From Lactarius indigo (Eukaryota; Basidiomycota; Agaricomycetes; Russulales; Russulaceae): a stretch of 64,000 nucleotides of DNA. The number at the start of each line of letters is the position of its first letter. Position 1 is the stretch's first letter. Of the stretch, positions 22,306 to 33,259 are shown in pieces. The position numbers were made by a program, and so were the translations under genes. The stretch lies in assembly GCA_025766275.1 (NCBI GenBank), contig JAFKAC010000010.1, forward strand, positions 1,736,001 through 1,800,000, given 5' to 3'. Below the pieces are notes generated by a model. That model made no database searches, had not been told where the DNA came from, and worked only from the letters and a program-made list of their open reading frames with translations.

Positions 22306-23536
22306 GACCCACGGTAAAAGAGATAAAGTGGGGGTTGCCAGAACAGAGGACAGTCATCCCCTTTTCCTTCGCACAGCTACCACTCTCATGCCCACTTCCC
22401 CATTGCAACATGTCACCCAAGCGCAGCTCCTCGACTCCCTCGCAGAAGACGCCCGCGCCCTCTTGGCTGAGGACGACGACACCAAAGTTCCCAACACTCA
22501 GCTCACGCCATGGACACCTCTTGCACCAGCAGAGGGGCCCATCACCGCACAAGAATGGATCAACGTCGTCACCAGGCTTCCAGACCCAACAACCACCCCT
22601 GACGACGACCGAGCCGTCGTCCACGTCTTCCGAAACGATAGCGGCGAACGCGAACCCATCGCCGCTATCCCCCCAAGCGACAACCTCATCGGCGTTCGCG
22701 GAGTTTTCCCGAGCAACGACCAGCGTTCAAGCGCTGATGGAGTACGAGTTGGAGGGCTGGAAGAGGGTAGCGGCGGTGTGGCAGAAGGAGCAGCTGGACT
22801 CGGCAGCAGCCCGACTGAGAGAGATGCGAGAGCGACGGCAGCGATGGCGGCAGCTGAGGCTGGCCATGACGACGAAGATTATTACCCGGCGAGACACCCC
22901 TTCCTTCGAACGAAACGCGACCCTGATCATCCCCTCGTCACGCCCTGGCTCGTCTACTCCGACGGGTCCCCCATGTATCGAGGACGTGTGCGCGTGCCTG
23001 GTGCCGCCGATCACCGTCCGTTCACCGCCGCCGAGGACCCCGCACATGTCATTGCGCCTGAAGGGTTCCGGGCGAACCGACGACCCCATTACATTCGATA
23101 CCCCATCACCGGGCCCGACGGAGTAGAGAGGGACGCGTCGCACGTCCAAATCATCGGAGGGGCGGACCCCCTCATATTAGGAGTTATACCGGGCTCGCCG
23201 CACGTCTATGGTAAGCCCTTCTACGCCGAACCTCACGTATCTGCGGCACTTCGCCCCACGTACCCGCACGAGGACCTCGTCGTCTTCGAAGCGGACAAGA
23301 TCACCGACCGCGCACTCAATCGTATCAACGATGAGTCGCTCACTGCGGAGGTTACGCGCTTCCGCGCGGCCAGCTACGAGCTGGATCGACTTCGGGCGAG
23401 GGTGAGTCAGCTTCGCGCGATGATCGAGTGCGCGCAGGACGACCGCCGCGACGCTATTTACCGTTTGGAGCGTGCCACCGCGTTAGAGCGCATTGCCGAC
23501 GAACAGCGTGATTGGCCGGCCAGAGATTTTCGGTGA
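22306..23536 (+). other. post-chromodomain Pol extension of B1
   Basis: About 410 residues following the chromodomain without a frame break. Features: a low-complexity segment to about 22850; a conserved block (YYPARHPFL near 22883, GRVRVPGAA near 22981, APEGF near 23054); a second block near 23160-23300; then a charged helical stretch with the DESLTAEVTRFRAA core near 23329-23375 and heptad-like Leu spacing. Homologous blocks occur in B2 (from about 52790 to 54014), G (30083-31200), F (33844-35160) and C (24900-26143). No known domain recognised. Confidence 0.8.
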
Positions 23537-23567
23537 GCCTGGGGTCTCACGCTAGGAAGGGAGGTGA

Positions 23568-24046
23568 TGTCACGTTTCGACTCGGACCCTTACTGTACCG
23601 GTTGCGACTACGGCGGTAAGGTATATTAGTTGCGGACTTACTTACGATAGTGCGGTGATACGGTCGTACGATAGGAGATACGGTGCTGATAGCTGACTGA
23701 GGATGGACGCCACCAATACTAGTACTAGTAGTATTAGGATTTGAGATACTTACGCGATACGTTGGACACTACTTACGGTGATTCATAGCAGCGCTTCTAA
23801 GCCTGCTCGTTTGTGTATTTAAACTGTCCTGTGAAGACCAAGATACGCCATCTTGGTCTTCTTGAATCGTCACTTGTCACTTTCTCTTTCTCTCCTTCTT
23901 TCTCTAAGCCATCGCCTCCAAGATCGAGTGCACCTTCGAGTGTTCACTATTGCTTACGCTTGGACCTCCGAGTCCTCAAGCCAAACCGCTAAGTTGTTAC
24001 CGCCTTCATCGAGCTCAAGTCGAGCTAACGTCGTGACGACGTTACA
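23568..24046 (+). repeat. 3' LTR of B1
   Basis: 479 bp. Three differences from the 5' copy, all CG versus TG or CA. Confidence 0.95.
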
Positions 24047-24430
24047 GTACAGAGGTGTGACACTAGTACAAGGGAAGTAACTATAGGTCACAGAATACAA
24101 GGAGCGCATTGTTCTACAACAGGACAAAGGAGTGTGCATATGGAGAACAAAGTGTATAGAACAAGAAGAGCCCAGACTGAAATGATATCATAATGACATC
24201 ACAATAAAGATATAGACAAAGAAAGAACAAAGACGTAGTACAATGACAAGTCCAGAGGAGTCCACATGATGTCATAGTACAGTGATGTCATAGGTGACAC
24301 AATGATAAGTAATAGATTGTACAGATCAAACAATATCTAATCTAAAGCGGTCCTAATTAATCTACAGCAGTCCATATCTGTAAGTCCAGTCTGTTAGAGC
24401 CGCTAAGTGCACAGGGGTCACTTATCAACA

Positions 24431-26143
24431 CACCAGACTCCACAGTATTAACCTTATTGATTGGGAGACAAAGTGTGGCTAGATGCCACAAATTTGAAGA
24501 TGACACACCCCTTGATGAAATTGGCCCCACAAAGATACAGACCATTTGTTGTACTCCAACGCATATCCGACATGGCTTATCACCTGAGATTGCCAGCTCA
24601 TTGGAAGGTACATGACATGTTTCATGCGGGACTGCTCACACCCTATCACGAAATGCCAACGAACAATAACAAAGAAGAAATTCCACCACCGGAGCTAATA
24701 GAAGGAGAACTAGAATGGGAGGTGGAAGAGATTCTCAATTATCAGACAGCAGGATGAAGGAAGACGCCACAATATTTAGTGCAATGGAAAGGTTTTTCTG
24801 CAGTGTATGATAGCTGGGAACCTGTTACTAACATACACGCCCCTGAGCTGATCCAACGATATAAGGACAGAACTAGTGTGAAGGTTAACACCATCATCAC
24901 TATGGATCGCCATCCCCTGCAGTTCCCAGTCATGTCAGCCAAGGATCTGCCTGATGACATTAATCAATGCATCAACTGAGAGGTCAAAGAGTGGGCAAAC
25001 GTAGGGCCTTCATATAATGCCCTACTTAACTCACCGCGTTTGAAAGACAACATATGGGGGCTGAGCATGTACATTGGGGACGATGGTAATCATCACCATC
25101 ACTCTCAGGCTTGCTATAGATGACAACAGCGACTCTGACGCAAGGCCTTAGAAGAGATCACTCAGCGCAAACTCGAAAGGCAAACCTGGCAACAACCTGC
25201 TAAAGTCGAAATGCCTGCCCTCACTCACCCACTTCCTGCACGCCCAGTCATAGACGACACACTTCCACCAGGTGACTGGCAGAAAACACTACCCCCACAC
25301 CCCTACCAGGTTGAGATACCCTACAAGAATGGTGAATGAAAGAACACTGCTTATCTTCAGTTTGTTATCAATCAACGTGATCAGCCAATTATAGTCACCA
25401 CTGAGGGACACAGAAAACCACTCTACTACACCCCCCTGTGTGCGCTTCCATGACTGGACATACAACCTTGACAGATTGAAAAAGACTACATCAACGTCTT
25501 TTGGCCCAACCATCCTGCATGACCCAATGTAGACAAGGTGTTATCCTGCCTCACTGACCCCAGTGTTAGCGTGGATATCTACCGACTGCAAAAGTCTGTT
25601 GAACAACAAACTCAATTAGCACAGCAGCTGCATGACATCAAACGTAGCTGGGCAGATTGGGCCGTGGACGCTGCAGAAGTCGACTTGCAAATTCTGGAGG
25701 CTCATGCCATAACTCGACTCTCACCTTACTTGCCGAAACCAATGCCGACAGCCCTTACTACTGTATTCACCCACAATGGCATATCCGATCCCCGCCTACG
25801 TCACCACCAAGCCATACTGGCCCCTGAGCAGATTCTACCCATTCCACCATGCCCACTGACATGCACATTCACAGAGGCCATGCATGTTTCCACGCATCTT
25901 GCATACCTGCAGTTGCACAACGAGCCTGGACAATCGGTCTCACCTGACCTACATGAAGTAGGTGAAATTGTTGAACACGTGCCCGATGCTGTGTCCTCAA
26001 ATAACGCAGATGCCACCAATCGTGATGCCAACCGTCACACATCCATTCATGCCTGCACTGGACTACTGCCATGCATGTGGTGCGACTCCAGCAAACACCT
26101 GATGTTTGAGTGCCACACCCCACATGCTAAATGCATCTCATGA
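24431..26143 (+). pseudogene. integrase tail, chromodomain and extension of element C
   Basis: Coding resumes after the copia solo LTR. The integrase C-terminal GDKVWLDA block starts near 24461 and the HDMFHAGLLTPYH block lies near 24610. The chromodomain is at about 24712-24870, interrupted by one TGA near 24755. An extension homologous to that of B1 and F follows. Its last ORF (25538-26143, 201 aa) begins with a helical stretch and ends with a CCHC-type knuckle at 26072-26113 (C-x2-C-x4-H-x4-C), followed by more Cys and His. All stops in the frame I followed are TGA (for example near 24977, 25122, 25337, 25451). Confidence 0.8.
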
Positions 26144-26379
26144 CAGGTCTGCCATGTGTTGCCAACAGCCATGCACACCAATACATACTGTGCATGGCTC
26201 GCCATCCTAGGGTGAGCAGTCAATCGTGAGTGTGTGACACAGGCAACTGCTCATCTCCATGCACAGAGGCACAGAGAACCATACAAATGACCAGTGCATT
26301 ACATGTTCTGACATGACTATGACTTTACACACGCGGCCAGCAGCACGAGTCGAGACGACTCAGCTTAGTAAAGGGGCTA

Positions 26380-26776
26380 TGTCACAATCACATGACATTG
26401 TGACATCACATCACACAACCCATTCAGAACATCCCCGAAAGTTTTACAGAACCTCATCCTTCGTAGCACATCTTCTGGTATCATTAGCACAACATGTAGC
26501 CATGTCGACCTGATGTGATGTGGCAGATAAGAAAACAGTCCCTGAAAACCCCAGTCTGTACGAGTACAAATAGTGTAGCATAGAGTAGTACTGATCTTTG
26601 TCTACTCTTAGTTCTTGAATACCAAGTCATTTGCAGCCTTCCCCTCTCCCCTGCGAACTCTCGAGTGAGCCAAGGAATCCCCAAACTCGACTTGTTCTAA
26701 CAAACAAGTCCCAACTCTACCAAGTGTCGAGCTCGGCTCCACTAACAAGTCAACATGGTCCCTCGGAACCATAACA
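26380..26776 (+). repeat. 3' LTR of element C
   Basis: 397 bp, following a polypurine tract AGTAAAGGGG (26367-26376). Followed by AGTCT, matching 2943-2947. Confidence 0.93.
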
Positions 26777-26834
26777 AGTCTACACACCATTCAATACAAC
26801 CTTTAGCCCCTCTGTCCTACAGGAAACATGCCTG

Positions 26835-28274
26835 GTGTCCTCACAACTCCTGTTAGGATGCAGCATCCTGATCCCCCCCCCACCATTAAATGTTCCCCTT
26901 GACAACTCTGATGCTATAATCAAATCTAACCTTTATTTTGATCATTTCTCCACCCCCCCTCTCAATAACCTGAATACCTTCAATGTGGCCATAATTGGAC
27001 CTATTACTGCAAACAGCAATGACCAACCCAACATCCAAGGGAATTGTTACACTCACATGGGAGTAAGTGTCCAACTTGGACATATTGTGGGAACACAATG
27101 CCCCAATTGTCAGCCAACTACCAGGGGGAGGCAAATACAGCCAAGGTGTCCCTTAGTTGACAAGGATACTAGCAGCACTCTATCAGGCAAGAGCACTGAG
27201 AGGCAGAGAATGGCAGAAAAGAGAGGGGAAAGACAGGCTCAAAAGATAGAGGGAACCACTCAGCAGGCAGCTGATTGTAGCAGTATGACTTATCGTGTAC
27301 AACTAGACCAAGGTGAAGGTAAGTGAACTGAACTGGGAAAACACCCAAGCCTAGCGCGGAGACAAGTCACGTGCCGAATGTACAGTCACAACGGAGAATA
27401 TGCACACTTGAGGTCTTTATGCAAGACCAAAGGCAAGGTGATCACGCTGTGGCACACTGAGTGGAGAACCAAGAGGACAAGTTAACATTGGAGAAGTATA
27501 AGGGAAGTACAGTGGAATACGCACCTGAGTGGAGAACCAAGAGGACAAGTTGGTTCCACTCAGGACGCTACATGAGGGTTTATATACACTACTGCGGCTG
27601 AGTTTGAATTACTACTGAACCTTGTTACTAAAGGTGTGTGTAATAGTAATGAGTCAGACGCTGACGCGTCGTGTCTAATAATAGCGTTATCTATTGTGCT
27701 GACTGATGCACAGTCATTAACGCTGACAGAACAATGATGTGTCCTTATCTTATGAGTCACAACCCTATAACAACGTAGTCTAGAACTATCTAGAATGTTC
27801 CCTGCTTATCGTCCAATGAGAAACTACTTTACTAATGAGGAAAGTGACCTAAAAGGGTAACATCTGATAAGGAAGTTACTATCCCAGGGTCACGTGCTTG
27901 TGGGTGCACATGTTGGCATCACGTGACTAACCATCTTATCATATCTAATGATAAGGACTTGGACATTTGAGCACAACGTTGGAGGCTTGTATCTTGGCCG
28001 AATAAATCCGTAAAAATACAGACAAATAAGGCGAAAATAAAGCGTCCGTGACACTGATGTGATTGCCACAAGATCTCAAGCTAAGGAACTCCTGACATAC
28101 AGCCAACACATTCCCATCCTTAGATCTCCTGACTCCCTAGCCTTAACTGTCCTTCTACCCACCTATCCTCCCCAACTCCAGGTTCATGCCTTGATCCTAC
28201 CCAATGGAAATCCTCCTATAACCTCCAACCAACCTTGTACTCCAGCCCCTTTCCTCAACCCTATGACTTATTGA
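26835..28274 (+). other. unidentified ORF split by a solo LTR
   Basis: The frame 26835-27275 is open. If the solo LTR at 27276-28053 and one CTGAT copy are removed, it stays open to a TAA or TGA at 28272-28274, about 218 codons in all. There is no ATG at its left end, so it may be an exon (a CCTACAG acceptor lies just upstream near 26817) or the tail of an older element. It has four scattered Cys (near 27040-27160) and a basic, Gln-rich centre. I do not recognise the family. Confidence 0.3.
27276..28053. repeat. solo LTR, family S3
   Basis: A 778-bp TGTAGC..GTGACA sequence flanked by CTGAT (27271-27275, 28054-28058). A tandem-like GTGGAGAACCAAGAGGACAA segment appears twice (near 27461 and 27529). 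TTTATATAC near 27580 is a possible TATA on either strand. No internal region in the window. Confidence 0.82.
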
Positions 28275-29142
28275 TACAGTGCGGTTGGCATCCTTGGGGC
28301 ATATGGCAGTATGCTGATGATGATATATTGAATGCTGACTAACAGCTTGGAGGGTAGTGATAACTGCTGATCCACAGCTTAGAGTGGGTGATATGGCAGT
28401 GGTGTAATGAATATGGGTAGCTTGTAAAAGAATGGATAGCTCAATTGGCTGTGGAGTGAAGGTTCCAGGGATGGAACTCCAACAATCTCAAGCTAAGGAG
28501 TCAGGGATACAAGCTACCCTACTTATACTCCTTAGCTACAAGGTTCAAACTCAGAAACCCTAATACAATGATCCTAGGGTGAGTAATCATACAGTAGTAG
28601 TGTCATTGAGAATGTGTAAGTATCAGTCAGCATACAGTCAGTTATCCAATCAGAACAGAACATCAGTCATCCTTATTGTAACAGTATAATTGTCTATGAG
28701 TAATCCACAGCCAGTATCAGTCATCAGGTACCAAACATCAGTCAGCCAGGCACAAGCTCATCTGGACTCTTCCAGTGCATTCTAGCCAGGTCACATGCTG
28801 GGGTCATGTGACAGGCAACTTTGATCTTGTTTATCTGGGCTGGTGGTACCTGTACATCTGTGGACTATTGCAGGAGGTCCAGTGCTATCATGGGCCAGGA
28901 CACTTAGCTCATGGCAAATGGCTTATCTCAACCTTTTCTTCATCTTCCTTCTCCTCTTCATGTGATCTTATTCTCCAGATTGCCATTTGCTGGGGTTGTG
29001 AGGGTGAAACTGTAACAGGAATGCTGGAACCACTGTTGAACCAATCCTCATTACTAGCTTCTCATCTCACCCCCCCTCCCCCCATGACTCACATATGAAC
29101 TCACCCAAATTGGAAGAACCCACTGTGCCTGCAGTTGATACA
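28275..29142. other. no gene recognised; possible decayed LTR
   Basis: No supported gene. The 13-mer GATACAAGCTACC at about 28508, followed by ACTTATACTCC, resembles the promoter part of solo LTR S2 (12528-12561), so part of this stretch may be a decayed LTR. I could not fix its ends or a target duplication. Confidence 0.4.
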
Positions 29143-29475
29143 TGTTACATTTCAGGTTGTGAACACTTGCCTATCAGATTGTGACTTCTTTGGTAAGGTG
29201 TAATGGGTCACAGACTTCATGTGGATATATGTATGATAAGTGATGACTTGATCCTAGTACTAGTAGTAGTTGTACTAGGGTTTGCTGTACTTATGTGATT
29301 TGTTGGGCGCTTCATGGACAGCGCTTCAAAGCTCAACCCAACCTGCATTTAAGGTAGTAGGTGAAGACCAAGAAACACCATCTTGGTCTTCTTCAATCGT
29401 CATTTGCTTTCTCCCTTCTCTCTCTCTCTCTTTCTATCAGATCAACCACCTGTCTTGTGAACCAAGCACAGACTG
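29143..29475 (+). repeat. truncated B-type LTR
   Basis: Starts TGTTACATTT and carries the B2-type landmarks in order: the CTAGTACTAGTAGTAG near-palindrome, the GCGCTTC block, TATTTAA-like CATTTAAGG, and the GAAGACCAAGAAACACC..CTTGGTCTTC inverted repeat (from 29362). It stops at the LTR of G (29476). The missing U5 part is not found beyond G's other end. Confidence 0.75.
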
Positions 29476-29985
29476 TGTTATGCTCCACCGGTGTTAGTCC
29501 AACTTGGACTCTTTAAGGGCATAAATGACTTAGCAAAGGATAGGCAAATGGGGATCATGTGTCAACCCAATGCAAGCTGAACAGGGGCACTACTGGCACA
29601 CACTGCAGTGAAGACAAAGACGGTCTACTCCTTGGTGAGTAGAAGTGGAAGCACTCTTAGTCTGAAGACTAAGGCAGACAAGATACGAGTCAAGAGGGTG
29701 GATTGAAGAAGACCAAGATGGGGACTCTTGGTCTTCTTAGACAACTATTTATACAGATACACACGGGCTTTAAAGCACCACTGGAACAATAGAGAGCCAA
29801 TAGCATAACTAGCTCAAACCCTAGTACAGCTATCCTAGGAATGAGTCATACATGAGCCACAATCACATGTAAACTATCGTGCTGACTGATGCAATGTAAG
29901 AGTCCATGACTAATACCAATACTGGGCCATAGTCATAACTGGCCATGAGTCATATACAATGAGTCATTTGGTCTGTACCGTAACA
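29476..29985 (-). repeat. 3' LTR of element G
   Basis: A 510-bp TGTTAT..GTAACA sequence paired with 59351-59863 and clearly more diverged than the other LTR pairs. Many differences are CpG-type; for example, GTG in one copy and GCA in the other at the same site. Confidence 0.88.
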
Positions 29986-32395
29986 TCACCCCCTTTTCAG
30001 GAGTGAGGCCCACCTCACTAGTCTGCCTTTGATTCCTGCCTCATCTGCTCCACTTTGTCTTCCATAACTCCAAAATGTTAGCTCATTCAAGACAATAGAT
30101 ACTGGCCTTCTTATCCTCCATTGCCATATACTTCTCTTCCTGAAGCCGCCAAATCCACTTCTCCAGTTGATCTTCTGTGAAGGCCATCTGTTGATAGCAG
30201 CGCAGTTCTTCGATAAGGGTTACATCCCCAATGTGTGTAAGCAGAAGGTCAGTAGGGTGGCAATCATGGAGCATGAAGTATTCCTTGTGGGGAATGATGG
30301 TGTGGTTGTCTTTGGGAAGGTGTGGTGTGGTGTAGAGGGGTTTACCATAAAGGAACCCCAATCCCAGAGCTAGTCCAAGTATGAGGGGGTCTCCTCCTCA
30401 GATAACCTGTATGTGGGATGCCTGTACTGTTGGTCTGTTGGGGAGCTTGATCAGGAACGGAATGTAATGGGGTCCTCAATTGACCCAGAACCCTTTAGGG
30501 ATAATGGCTCGGGTTGCTGGGTCTCGTTTGCCCATTGGTGTATAACGAGCTGCTTGTGCCACAGCAACTCTTCCTTGGTGCAGGGGATTCCCCAATGCAT
30601 CAACAAGGAAGGGGGTGGCTGTTGGATCTTTAGTGTAGAATTCATGTTTAAGGAATGCATGCCTGATGGGGTAATGGTCTCCAAGCTCATCTTCATCCTC
30701 AGCTTCGTCCAATACTCTTTCTGCTCCTGCCTCATTTGGCATCAGCAGGTGGCAATATGCAGTTGCTCCTGCTGCCACTGCGCCGCCATCTCCTTCCATT
30801 CTTGCACATACTTCTGCATGGCATTTGGTAGTTTCACCACGTGAGACAGCTGCTTGAAGCTGAAAAAGCTCGTCTTCAGTGATGAAGGTATCAGGCTCAC
30901 CAGTGTTGGGATTGGTGAGGGCATATATTGGTGGAGGTGTTGGTTGAGTTGCTGCTGTATCATTACTGAGAGTTCCCTGTACAGGCATAGGGAATCGTTG
31001 CAGTGTCTGCTGCAATTCATCAGCATTGATAGGCCCATCTTCCTCATGTTGCATGGCAGAGCCTCTGGTAGTGGTAACTCCAGCAATTGTGGCGTCATTG
31101 GTGGAGCTGGGGTCAACAAGTGTGGCAGAGGAGTTGTTGACAAGGGTAGAGAGGAGTGCAAGCTGGTCATTGCATCAAGTAGAGGACATGAGAGAAGTGG
31201 ATGATGGGGACTTAACGCAATGGATGGCAGTCCTTATATGTGTTTCTGTGTCAGGGTTAGAATGTTTGAACTCCCATATGGCCTCATCAGCAAAGACGTC
31301 ATCCTTATCTATCCAGTGATTGTTGGAGTCAGGATAGCCCTTCCATTTGACAAGGTATTGGAGCCGGCATCTTCTGCTGAACCGCCGAGAGTCCAGAATC
31401 TTCTTGACTTCATATTCTTCTTTGTTATCAACCAAATCCGGAGGTGGGCACTGATAGTTGGGCTTGTGCATGGGTGTCTCACAATAAGGTGTGAGAAGAT
31501 CTATGTGGAAAACATCATGGATGCTCCACTGCGTGGGAAGTTTGAGTCGATAGTTGACAGGGGACATCACCTGGATGACCTTAAAAGGGCCATGGCACTT
31601 AGCCGCTAGTTTTGTGGTTGGTTGGTGAGTTTGTAAGTGGTGTCCTTCGAGCCACATGAGGTCTCCTGTTTTGAATTTGGGTGTATCTTTATGCTTGATC
31701 CATGACTTTTGCGCCCAGAGCATACAGGAGAAGGCACGTTGTCACACTTGTTTGAATTGGTCTAACCATAAAGAGACTTGGGGAATAGGGGAAGGCCTAT
31801 CAATCCAATCAGCACGGGGATTGAACCCTGATAGGAGGAAGAAAGGGGACTCTCGTGTAGTCTCATTAGGCCAGTTGTTGTGCGTGAATTCTGCCATGGG
31901 TAGATAACGAACTCAGTTGTCTTGCTGCTCATTTACCCAGAAGTGGAGATATTGCTTGAGCCATTGATTCATTCGTTCCAATTGGCCGTCTGTATGGGGA
32001 TGATAAGCTGTTGAGATGTTTTGGCTGATGCCAAGGATTTTGCATATCTCCTGCATGAATTTGGATGCAAAGCGGGGGTCTCGGTCACTGATAATGCGCG
32101 AGGGGAGTCCAAATTGAGGTACGTGGGAAATGTACAAGGCAGCTGTGCCTTCAGCTGTTATCTCTTCATTACAGGGGATGAAGACCGCCACTTTAGTACA
32201 GTCATGGTCTGTTACTGTTAGAATGGAATTGTAACCTTGAGAAATAGGGAGTTTAGTGATAAAATCCACTGTGATAGTTTTGAATGGTAAGGCTTCTGGT
32301 TTGGGGTAGATTGGTTGCAGCAGTGCTCTGATAGGACGGAGATTGACTTTGTGTCGCTGGCATTTGGTGCATCTCTTGACATAATCCTCAGTAAA
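29986..32395 (-). pseudogene. integrase, chromodomain and extension of element G
   Basis: Reading on minus from 32395: the zinc block tail (C-x2-C near 32365), the integrase core with MDFITKLP near 32265, the SDRDPRF block near 32085 and the Glu in QLERM near 31980. The integrase tail follows to about 31450, the chromodomain at about 31250-31420 ([11 protein letters not shown]), then the extension to about 30000. The extension shows the same blocks as B1 (YPIRHAFL near 30680, GRVAVAQAA near 30560, PKGFW near 30490) and the helical end near 30080-30250. TGA stops occur near 31907, 31753 and elsewhere. Like B, it ends without a zinc motif. Confidence 0.85.
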
Positions 32396-32640
32396 AAGGA
32401 TTAGTCAAGTGAAGTTGTTAAAATAGGACATCAGTCAAGCAAAAGTCAGCTACAAGTCAAGATTTTTGCACCAGTCAGACAAAGTCAAGATTTAGTCAAC
32501 CAAAAATCAATTGAAACTCAGACAAAAATCACAAAAAACAAACCTTGACTTGGATATTATCCAAGGACATAGCTTGGTCAGTCAAAGTCAATGCCAGTCA
32601 GTTAAAGTCAAATGAAAATAGGGAATAAATTAAGGAAAAT
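32396..32640. repeat. AGTCA-rich repeat (second patch)
   Basis: AGTCAA, AGTCAG and AGTCAC recur every 8-15 bases, the same texture as 1688-2165. It replaces the expected upstream integrase and RT of element G, so it marks a rearrangement junction near 32395. Confidence 0.6.
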
Positions 32641-33120
32641 TGGGAACATCAGGGTGGGTCTGGGTGTAGATGGAATTGGGATGGAGAACATGGGGGTGGG
32701 GTGTGGGTGTGATGGGGATATGAGTGGGGAACATGGGGGTGGGTGAGGGGAACATGAGGGTGGGTGAGGGGAACATGAGGGTAGGTAAGGGGAACATGGG
32801 TATGGGTGTGGGTGTGGGTGGGATGGGGAACATGGGGGTGGGGTGTGGGTGTGATGGGGATATGGGTGGGGAACATAGGGGTGGGTGAGGGGAACATGAG
32901 GGTGGGTAAGGGGAACATGGGGGCAGGGTGTGGGGAACATGGGTATGGGTGGGGGTATGGGTGGGATGGGGATAGGGAACATGGGAGTGGGGTGTAGGTG
33001 TGATGGGGATATGGGTGGGGAACATGGGGTGGGGGAGGGGAATATGGGTATGGGTGTGGGTGTGGGTGTGATGGGGAAAGGGAATATGTGTGGGTGTGGG
33101 TGTGGGCAGGATGTGCATGA
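32641..33120. repeat. G-rich minisatellite
   Basis: Imperfect tandem units of about 20-24 bp built from GGGGAACATG, GGGTGGG and GATGGGGATATG. Nearly all G runs lie on the + strand, giving many possible G-quadruplexes. The Pro/His/Pro ORFs on minus (up to 180 aa) are artefacts of the repeat. Confidence 0.85.
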
Positions 33121-33259
33121 GTGTGGGGGATGAGGAAGATGATTTTGCATGTTTTACAAAGAAGCTTTAGAGGCCTTTGTGATACACATTTTGTTGTACA
33201 GCACAGAAAGTGGATATCAGTAAAGATACTGTATAGTTTGCTAAAGAAGCTTTGGAGGT
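33121..33259. other. short unassigned stretch left of element F
   Basis: AT-rich sequence with no similarity to the elements that I can see. AAAGAAGCTTTRGAGG occurs twice (33159 and 33244), a 16-bp direct repeat about 85 bp apart. Confidence 0.5.

Larger units (their letters stand above)
18800..23536 (+). pseudogene. Pol of element B1 (two TGA stops)
   Basis: Long open frame 18800-21796, continuing after TGA codons at 21794 and 21962 to 23536. From 18800 the protease DSGA starts at residue 53 and the RT motif YMDD is at 403-406. RNase H, the HHCC zinc block and the integrase core follow. The chromodomain is at about 22138-22305 (EYEVE start, WKGYPD). Then comes a 410-aa extension (22306-23536) made of a disordered Pro/Thr/Asp-rich part, a compact domain with PYPARH-like and GRVRVP-like blocks, and a coiled-coil-like end. 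Both stops align with CGA in B2, so CpG decay, not recoding, explains them. It would need repair to act. Confidence 0.92.
16263..24046 (+). mobile_element. gypsy element B1, + strand, nearly intact
   Basis: A 7.8-kb chromovirus with 479-bp LTRs (16263-16741, 23568-24046) and target duplication GTACA (16258-16262, 24047-24051). The LTRs differ at three sites, all CpG to TpG or CpA. Gag is open; pol has only two in-frame TGA stops (21794-21796, 21962-21964), both aligning with CGA in B2. The polypurine tract AGGAAGGGAGG precedes the 3' LTR near 23553. Young, but probably inactive. Confidence 0.96.
16078..24430 (-). mobile_element. copia-type solo LTR in C, split by gypsy B1
   Basis: The two halves, 16078-16262 and 24047-24430, together make a 564-bp reverse-oriented copy of the LTR of copia element D, flanked by the duplication CACCA (16073-16077, 24431-24435). 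B1 later inserted into it with duplication GTACA. It lacks the roughly 51 extra bases found in D's LTRs. Confidence 0.93.
2948..26776 (+). mobile_element. gypsy element C: outer, decayed, + strand (nest 1)
   Basis: This is a Ty3/gypsy chromovirus bounded by 397-bp LTRs at 2948-3344 and 26380-26776. The 5-bp duplication AGTCT (2943-2947, 26777-26781) proves one insertion event although the LTRs are now 23 kb apart. Coding order on + is gag, PR, RT, RNase H, IN, chromodomain, C-terminal extension. The body is split by gypsy A, three solo LTRs, and a copia solo LTR that itself holds gypsy B1. All in-frame stops I could place are TGA. The LTRs differ mainly at former CpG sites, so the element is old. 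It cannot be autonomous. Confidence 0.93.

Noticed and set aside
29476..29985. The left G LTR as an independent solo LTR
   Set aside because: Its flanks (GACTG, TCACC) do not match, a polypurine tract adjoins it, and G coding sequence follows in the right orientation; it is G's 3' LTR.
32608..33150. Pro/His-rich ORFs of 162-180 aa on the minus strand
   Set aside because: They arise from translating the G-rich minisatellite; several frames are open at once.
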